64,000 nucleotides of DNA from Yponomeuta sedellus (taxonomy: Eukaryota > Arthropoda > Insecta > Lepidoptera > Yponomeutidae), in contig OW203738.1 of NCBI GenBank assembly GCA_934045075.1, forward strand, positions 4,269,487 to 4,333,486, in the 5' to 3' direction. The translations under genes were made by a program, and so were the position numbers. Under the pieces are notes generated by a model. The model had not been told where the DNA came from and searched no databases. It saw only the letters and a list, made by a program, of their open reading frames with translations. The stretch's first letter is position 1. Each line of letters opens with the position of its first letter. This document shows, piece after piece, positions 56,714 through 64,000 of this stretch.

Positions 56714-57790
56714 AATCTAAACAAGACTGTCTTATAGATACAGATGAAGATGATGATGTCGAAGCTGACGAAGATAAAAATTAATAGGTATAAAATACCG
56801 TGAAGTTACCGTTAAAATAATGAGAAGAAGATAAAAATAAATGTGAACTAGGTTGCTTACTACCATAATATTTTGAAATTTATGATCGCAAATCCGTTAC
56901 TTATTACCGTTTACTCAGTGGTTCAATTCTTCAGATGAGTCAAATCACGGCTCAAGACTCTAGTAGGTAAAAGAGCTCAAAACTTCCTAAAAGTACCTAA
57001 AAACAAGTGGATACTTTGAAGTCTATCATTGATATTAGCTTACGTATTATTATTTGGATGCTTCAAATATTTAGGTTGGTACTGAAAAATGTTTGTAAAA
57101 ACTGTCGCAACAAAATACGAGTGTAATATTTCAAGTAGGCAGATACCAATACCTAATAATTACCTAACACTGTATGTTAGCTATGATCAATGTTTTCTTG
57201 ATTAAAACATCTTGATTGGACAAAAAATTTTCGTATTTTTGTACTTGGTTTTCAGGTTTAAATTTGGTATTAATTGATTATAAATTATTGAAATGTATTC
57301 AGAAATAAGTAGGTAATATCAATTAAAGTAGTGTGTTTAGGTAAGTATAAAGGTTTATGTAACCATGGTTTGTAATATTAATATAAGTGATTATGGTTAC
57401 GAACACCAACTTTTGAGAGGTATGGCTTTTACAACTTTTTTTTATTTTTGTCTATGGTTTTTAAGCTCCATAAGAATAACTTACATCTAGTTACGACTAA
57501 TTCTATGAAAAAACTCAAATAATTATTGGGCACATAAGCCACTTTTGCAAAGAAAATTGGTCGTAACTCCATGCTAACTTCTAAACTAAAAGACTTACAT
57601 TAAAATAAAGTTTTCCATTGCAAAGAACATAAAAAATAATAAAACACACCTAAAATGTACAATATAATATAATAGAAAAAAAAAGTTATAAGACAAAATG
57701 TTTTTAAAATATTCTTTTTTGCTCGTCCTGTAAAGTAGGTTTTATGGCTTATACGACCTTTCTACCCCAAGGTAGCGACATCATATTTCT

Positions 57791-59877
57791 ATTATATATA
57801 TATAAAGCTACAATCCGATATACTCACTGACTGATCTAACATCCATACGTTTTCTCGGAAACGGTAAGATTTTGACGAAAATGATGTATGAGAAAGTTGT
57901 AGGAAATGTATGAATTACAGCCATCCTATGAAGCCGATTTTTGAATTTCGAACGCGTTCCACTACGCGAGGGTGCTAACTCTGTCGTTTACCGCCCGATT
58001 TTGATGAAATTTTGAACCGGCCTTTTCTTCGACACGCCATTTTCGGTTCCGCCGACGGTCGTTCAAAATTCAAAATACCACCGGAGATATAGCCCTCCGA
58101 AAATCGGCCTTTTTTCGACCTCTACGCAAAAAAGTCGGCAGCCAACTGGGCGCATGCCAGGGACCAGCGGTAAACGGCATCGTGTCGTCAAAGGACCCAG
58201 GTATATGAGAAAAATCCGACATTCTGACATTTCAAGATGGCGACTGAGATATTGGCTTTCAAATGTGTCAAATTTACTATGGAGAATTTCTACAAAAAAT
58301 TTGTACTGAAAATCATCTTTTTCGTAGAAAATCGTAATTTTTTTGTACCATCGATAGAGGCTAAGCGCCGAAATGAGTACTTGGCTGGGAATGGCGTCAC
58401 CACGCCGAGGTGCTGTGGCATTCCAGTTGGCCATCGACCCATTAAAGTTTGAAAATCACGCACTTTAATAGAAAATTTTCACCCGAAATAGGATTTAGTA
58501 CCACCGACGGAGGCCAAAGGCCGAAACTACTACTCGGCTGGGAGCGGCTACTTAGTGCCGAGGTGCTGTGGCATTCCAGTTGGCCATCGACTCATTAAAG
58601 TTTGAAAATCACGCACTTTAATAGAAAATTTTCACCCGAAATAGAATTTTTCATACAAAAATGCATTTCTTTAGTACCACCGACGGAGGCCAAAGGCCGA
58701 AACTACTACTCGGCTGGGAGCGGCTACTTAGTGCCGAGGTGCTGTGGCATTCCAGTTGGCCATCGACTCATCAAAGTTTGAAAATCACCCACTTTAATAG
58801 AAAAAAATCACCCAAAATAGGATTTTTCATACAAAAATGCATTTCTTTAGTACCACCGACGGAGGCCAAAGGCCGAATCTACTACTCGGCTGGGAGCGGC
58901 TACTTAGTGCCGAGATGCTGTGGCATTCCAGTTGGCCATCGACTCATCAAAGTTTGAAAATCACCCACTTTAATAGAAAAAAATCACCCAAAATAGGATT
59001 TTTCATACAAAATGCATTTCTTTAGTACCACCGACGGAGGCCAAAGGCCGAATCTACTACTCGGCTGGGAGCGGCTACTTAGTGCCGAGGTGCTGTGGCA
59101 TTCCAGTTGGCCATCGACTCATTAAAGTTTGAAAATCACGCACTTTAATAGAAAATTTTCACCCGAAATAGGATTTTTCATACAAAAATGCATTTCTTTA
59201 GTACCACCGACGGAGGCCAAAGGCCGAAACTACTACTCGGCTGGTAGCGGCTACTTAGTGCCGAGGTGCTGTGGCATTCCAGTTGGCCATCGACTCATCA
59301 AAGTTTGAAAATCACCCACTTTAATAGAAAAAAATCACCCAAAATAGGATTTTTCATACAAAAATGCATTTTTTTAGTACCACCGGTGGAGGCCAAAGGT
59401 CAAACAAATTGCTCATCTGTGAATGGCATCGTGTCACGTAGATATTCAGGTCCCTGAGAAAAATCAAACATTTTGAAATTTCTAATTGCCGGCCGAGTTA
59501 TTGACGACTGATGAAGGCCAACTTTGTATGAACATTTTGTACTGAAAATTGATTTCCTCATAGAAGCCCTCCGCAAGTACTGCCTGCCGCAAATACCTAC
59601 CGGGTGAACGACCCGAGTCATTATATATATATAAAGCTACAATCCGATATACTCACTGACTGATCTAACATCCATACGTTTTCTCGGAAACGGTAAGATT
59701 TTGACGAAAATGATGTATGAGAAAGTTGTAGGAAATGTATGAATTACAGCCATCCTATGAAGCCGATTTTTGAATTTCGAACGCGTTCCACTACGCGAGG
59801 GTGCTAACTCTGTCGTTTACCGCCCGATTTTGATGAAATTTTGAACCGGCCTTTTCTTCGACACGCCATTTTCGGTT
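57791..59877. mobile_element. Element with identical 258-bp terminal direct repeats
   Basis: 57791-58048 and 59620-59877 appear identical (start TATATATAAAGCTACAATCC, end CGACACGCCATTTTCGGTT). They do not have TG...CA LTR ends and show no primer-binding site. The interior carries six tandem units (next entry) and no coding sequence. It sits 7 bp beyond the transposon's target duplication. Possibly a terminal-direct-repeat MITE-like or Helitron-like element, or a segmental tandem duplication. Confidence 0.65.
58340..59400. repeat. Six tandem units of about 176 bp
   Basis: TGCTGTGGCATTCCAGTTGG starts at 58411, 58564, 58740, 58916 (with GATGC before), 59091 and 59267: spacing 153, 176, 176, 175, 176. 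Units share GTACCACCGACGGAGGCCAA and GGCTGGGAGCGGCTACTTAG. Frames spanning them are repeat artefacts. Confidence 0.9.
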
Positions 59878-60096
59878 ATAAATCTAAGTCTCGTTTTTTC
59901 CGGCTCGAAGGACCAACTTCAAAAAAAAATATTAACTCAAACTTTAATGCGGCCAATATAATTAATTGCTGAAATGTTTAAAAAACCGATTTTTAATGCT
60001 CTATTTAAATGTTCAAGTGACTTTTTGAGTGGTTGATCAATTTGCAATAATGAAACAATTCACGGAACGCAGCAGAATAATTAGTATTGACTGTTA

Positions 60097-60693
60097 AGGC
60101 CCCAGTACACAATGGCCCATGCTGGCCCACTCTTGTCATGGCCATTGTGTACAGGGCAATGGTGTGTAGTGGCGGACACTAATTTGTCTATCGTGGCGTG
60201 CAATCGGGAAGTGTTCGGTTTTTTGGGCACACTTCAAAGGAATCTTGGCCTAGCGTGGCCCATCCGTGTTTACACAGCGTCCTATCGTTTAGTTCGTCAC
60301 TGATCGCTGCGCTTACCGGGATGATCATTGGTCATAGAATACTTTTTTGTTGCTATGTTTTTTTGTAAAAATACTTGAGTTTTAAATAGCGCAAAATATC
60401 CGTATGCCACAATGAAGATAAATCAATACATCTTCAAGTTTATTGATTTATCCGAGCCCGTAATTTTGCACCTTTTGCGTAGGTTTTTAATAACTTTGGT
60501 GTAGGTACATACTTCTGTAACATTGTAGACTTTTAGTCCGGATTTACTTACGGGTGTTGTTATATCGGAAAAGTCCGACCAGGTTTCGCTCCGATTCGCC
60601 AATGTGTTGTGCTTACGAAAGTTTTAGTTCAAAAACTTCTGTAACACTTGTAAATAAATAAAATAAATTTCTGGCCATTGTGTACTGGGGCCT
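60097..60693. mobile_element. Harbinger-type MITE (21-bp TIR, TTA duplication)
   Basis: Termini AGGCCCCAGTACACAATGGC / GCCATTGTGTACTGGGGCCT match perfectly for 21 bp. TTA flanks both ends (60094-60096, 60694-60696). A 3-bp TTA duplication is characteristic of PIF/Harbinger elements. No transposase frame inside. Confidence 0.75.
60523..60634. mobile_element. Penelope-like fragment nested in the MITE
   Basis: 112 bp sharing TAGACTTTTAGTCCGGATTT, CGACCAGGTTTCGCTCCGAT and GTTGTGCTTACGAAAG with the 8977-9441 element. It is flanked by the direct repeat ACTTCTGTAACA (60511-60522, 60635-60646), a 12-bp target duplication. Confidence 0.7.
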
Positions 60694-60697
60694 TTAC

Positions 60698-61290
60698 TAG
60701 AGTTGTTGATAAGTATTTTTTATTTTTAGCCGACTTTTAAAAGAAGGAAGTTCTCAGTTCGATATTGTCTTTTTGTTTTTGTATTAAAAATTTATTTTTT
60801 TTATATGATTTTAATGTTTACAAGAAGAGATGTGGTCTACAGGTGGTCCCATAATCACCAATTCAGGGTCTGATGGTGGGTTTGAAGAAATCGAGGGAAC
60901 TCTTTTGTGGTTGAGAGCCTGAAGTGATTTGTTTATTTGATATAGTGACGTTCATTTGCTTTCGGAGTACACAATTTTGCGGAGCCGTAATGATAGTCAC
61001 AAAACATTAAAAAAAATTATTTTTAACGAATAAAAATCTGATTGTAGTTGAGAATGTTTTTTGTTTTTATATTTTTCAAGTGGGTTTCAATTTTTAAAGA
61101 CAAATATTTTTTCTATATCCGTATCCGTTTTGACGGGATCGAATAGCAGCAGTGTTGCCAATTTTTGTACTCCAATTATTCGTCTTGAAATAATTTATTA
61201 TTTTTGTTCAAGACAAAGCTGTATTTATTGTGGTACTAACCTTATTTAAAGTTACAGACGACAGCTGATCAATCTTAGCGAAACCTATTA
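60698..61290. other. Nothing recognised
   Basis: AT-rich; no supported feature. Confidence 0.4.
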
Positions 61291-61299
61291 AACCTCCTT

Positions 61300-61608
61300 C
61301 CAGGCCGAGGCCGAAGGCCGAGACCGTTCAGTTTACGGCGCACAAGTACCAGCGCAAGAGCAAAAAGAGACGAACTTGCGAGGCCGGAGGCCGAGCTCCG
61401 CGGAGCGGGCACGAGGAACCCCGCCGCGGCGAGGCCGAAGGCCGAGCTCCGTCCAGGCCGAGGCCGAAGGCCGAGACCATACATGTTCCCATGCAACAAT
61501 TCACTACAATAAGTGTCTAGCGAGGCCCTAGGCCGAGCGCCGCGGAGAGCGCAGCTCGGAGCGGCTGGGGGTTGGCGCGCGTAAGCGCGCAGGGGGCTCG
61601 CCCCCTAG
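61300..61608 (+). mobile_element. GC-rich GGCCGAGGCCGAAG block with Helitron-like 3' end
   Basis: Repeated GGCCGAGGCCGAAGGCCGAG motifs and CTCCGCGGAGCG palindromes. It then has the hairpin GCGCGC-GTAA-GCGCGC (61575-61590), 14 nt, and CTAG (61605-61608) followed by T. A hairpin shortly before CTRR|T is the signature of a Helitron 3' end. The 5' TC end was not located. Confidence 0.45.
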
Positions 61609-63029
61609 TGATGAATATATGACAGTCTAATATCGGCCTAAGACATTATAACCTCATTAATTCGAATTTGTAACGCGGAGAAATCCATTTTGCGTCTCTT
61701 TTGTTTTTTTCACAAAACTTTTTTTTTAATTTGGTTCGCGCTATTTCTTTATCAAATTATCACACAGCCAGTTACTTGTTCATACAATGTTCGTGATTCA
61801 TCTCTTTGCCGATTGAAACTTTTACAAAAAATAACCACATTCCAAATTCAAATAACTTAGTTCCGTAAGGTTGAAATACCTATGTTTCCTATTTACGAGG
61901 ACTAAACTAGCTGTTTTTGAACAGATTGTAAAAAAAATAGTTTCATTACTTTTCTTGCCACATCTAAGGCATATCGAGATTTCATCGAGACGCTTTCGTA
62001 TCAAGATGTCAAAGCTACATAAGAATGCTGCAAGTTGATTGACACATGCCTCCTGCAACACTTTCCTACAAAATATTCGACAGGAAACCAAATCTCACAC
62101 CCTGTCAAAACCTGTTTAGCTTTGCGTTTTCAATTACACCAGTGCAACCTCATATCTACATATCTAGAAAAGTTACCTAGTTGAATTTTGGCAAGTCACT
62201 CGTGACGTTAATACACCAGATCTACGGCATGTATAGTCGAGATACAACCAAACTTAACACATGTGAACTATAATCGGTTACGCCAAGGGCGAGTTTGCAA
62301 TAAAAACATAAATGTTGAGCAGCTGTCAACTGTACGCTGGCGCGTCAACAACTAATTATACCATTTCCGCAACAAACAGAGGCGTAAAACAGAGTAGAGA
62401 AAGAAACAACAATCTGTTGCAGACTACACCTAGGCCTGTCTCATAGAACTACAATTCATGGTCTATTATGTATGACGCGGTAGCGACAATACACACTCGC
62501 TCTTGAGCCCGAGAGTATATAATTCGTTGCGGGTTTTACACAACGGCACTATGGGTCGTCCTGTGAAATTCGCAACGTAAGATAAACTCGCTGGCTCTCA
62601 GGCGAGTGTGTGCCTGAAAGTTTGTGAAGATTTCGACGGCCTCATCATTTTCATGATGGTATTTTTTCGATTCTGCGATGCCCGATATGTCCGATTTCGT
62701 TTCTGTGGTGATAAAATACATATTTTACATGATCGCCGCTTGCCAACAACGCGTTTCAAAAAATGTGTAAAATACACACTGTGCCAATGCCAAAGGGCTA
62801 CCATAACATAAAATATTAATGAGATGGTAGTATAACATTATTAAATTAAGAAATTCCTTCGGCTTACTTTAATTGAAAATTGAACCAAACTGAACCGTGA
62901 CGCTGGAGTCCAGTCGGTCGGTGACGCCGAAACGCGAATTCTCGTCTCCAGATTCAGACGTCATCACCCAAATTTAGAAAACCAATTAGAACTTTTCACC
63001 TCCCTCGGACATAAGAACACCACTTTATT
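61609..63029. other. Nothing coding recognised
   Basis: AT-rich. Complementary frames at 62536-62811 have no motif I recognise. 62890-62960 resembles 51165-51240. Confidence 0.4.
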
Positions 63030-63110
63030 TTAGGGTTCCGTAGTCAACCAAGAACCCTTATAGTTCATGTCCGTCCGTCAGTGTCTGTTTCTCCGCGGCA
63101 TAACTCAGAA
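63030..63110. repeat. AGGGTTCC dispersed repeat, second copy
   Basis: TTTAGGGTTCCGTAGTCAAC, AGAACCCTTATAGTTCATGT, CCGTCCGTCAGTGTCTG. Same family as 33610. Confidence 0.55.
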
Positions 63111-64000
63111 ACGAGTAGTACCAGAAAGCTGAATTTTAACATAGATTTACATATTAATATCGCCGGCGAGACAGTAGATTTTTTTTACGAAAATCTCGTA
63201 AACTAGGAATGATTCTTTTAACCGGACTACGGCGGAACCCAAAAGGATGTTAATTTTTTTGACCAATAAGTATTTATGTACCATGTCCGATATTAAACAA
63301 TAATCAGATTTTGATAAATAATATCTCAATCGATTCGTTGTGTTACCGGGTGTGTTATAGGCTATGTAAACAGCATAAATCCAACATAAAATATACTAAA
63401 AGGGCAAAAATTTAAATAGTTTTTTTTTGTTCTTGTTTATCCAATCGTCGAATTTGTTAAAATAAATAATGTGAGTATAACAAAACTATTACTCCCAGAG
63501 ATCCGTTTGCAAATTATAAAGATTTGCAATAAAACATCATGTCAGTGGCACATATTATGAAGGCAAAAGAAAACTAAGTAGGCTAAGTTGAAACTAAAAA
63601 AAATTGTTGTATAAAGTAGATAGTTCTACGGAACCATATAATGCGCGTGATCCAACACCGTCTTAGCCGCAGGTTTTTTTTATAGTTTCGTACTTGACCT
63701 TCGACTCACTTATTTTTGCTTTACTTTTCACATAGATATACTTAAATAAATCGAAGTATGACGTCTTAGCCAAGCATGGCCAGTGGTTTTCTTCCAAAGC
63801 AATATAGTTACATAACTGATCCATATACCTAACACTACCTGTGTATTGCCGACAGCACTCAAGACCACAGGCAATTTACCTCTTTAGCTACACCGACGCA
63901 GCTTACTTAGTAAAATGAAAACCATCAGGCCCGTTTCCAGGTCAGTTCAGTTCAGTGATATGACATGGCATGTCTCAATTACTTTTATTACTTATATAGG
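63111..64000. other. Nothing recognised
   Basis: AT-rich end of the window, no supported feature. Confidence 0.4.

Larger units (their letters stand above)
53811..57778 (+). mobile_element. 3.97-kb DNA transposon with TIRs and 6-bp target duplication
   Basis: Inverted termini GCTACCTTGGGGTAGAAAGG / CCTTTCTACCCCAAGGTAGC extend about 33 bp inward with one mismatch (53811-53843 and 57744-57778). GACATC stands immediately outside both ends (53805-53810 and 57779-57784), a likely 6-bp target-site duplication. The coding strand is plus. The internal gene is broken (separate entry), so this copy is non-autonomous. Superfamily not recognised with certainty. Confidence 0.75.

Noticed and set aside
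62536..62811. Overlapping frames of 60-68 residues on both strands
   Set aside because: Complementary open frames with no motif. No evidence of a gene.

Overview
The window looks like a lepidopteran (moth or butterfly) nuclear genome. It is AT-rich and dense in short interspersed repeats of a lepidopteran type: tRNA-derived SINEs, short elements ending near TTCGCCTTTATAATATTAGTG, tails resembling 'CTGCTGGACATAGGCC', and fragments resembling Penelope-like retroelements. The one host gene I can support is a large, intron-rich NPC1 (Niemann-Pick C1 sterol transporter) gene on the minus strand. Nineteen coding exons lie between 31525 (5') and 1888 (3'). All join in consistent splice phase and give about 1210 codons. 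They run from the cysteine-rich N-terminal sterol-binding domain to the last transmembrane helix. The signal-peptide exon(s) and the C-terminal tail exon were not found. The paralogue (NPC1a or NPC1b) cannot be settled here.

Layout. 1-1.9 kb: repeats beyond the last visible exon. 1.9-8.9 kb: exons for the C-terminal luminal domain and TM7-13, separated by SINEs and MITEs. 9.0-9.4 kb: a Penelope-like fragment. 9.6-11.5 kb: a striking array, 43 copies of a 44-bp unit made of the last exon bases plus the 5' splice site of the sterol-sensing-domain exon that ends at 11506. 12.1-12.6 kb: a second sterol-sensing-domain exon followed by two decayed copies of its own 3' half. 13.8-18.95 kb: middle luminal domain exons. 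26.0-31.5 kb: N-terminal domain exons, with SINE arrays between them.

31.5-64 kb has no recognisable host exon. It is the 5' intron and/or upstream region and is filled with mobile DNA: a near-perfect palindrome of six SINE units (34.36-35.98 kb), a foldback element followed by a 340-bp ACAT microsatellite (36.9-38.1 kb), a head-to-tail trimer of a 307-bp MITE (43.5-44.4 kb), a 3.97-kb DNA transposon with a decayed transposase-like gene (53.8-57.8 kb), an element with identical 258-bp terminal direct repeats around six 176-bp tandem units (57.8-59.9 kb), a Harbinger-type MITE (60.1-60.7 kb), and a GC-rich block with a Helitron-like 3' end (61.3-61.6 kb).

The most interesting points are the two independent internal duplications of NPC1 exon ends. 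One has become a minisatellite of 5' splice sites inside the gene. All calls come from reading the sequence. Family names rest on remembered protein and repeat features, not on a search.
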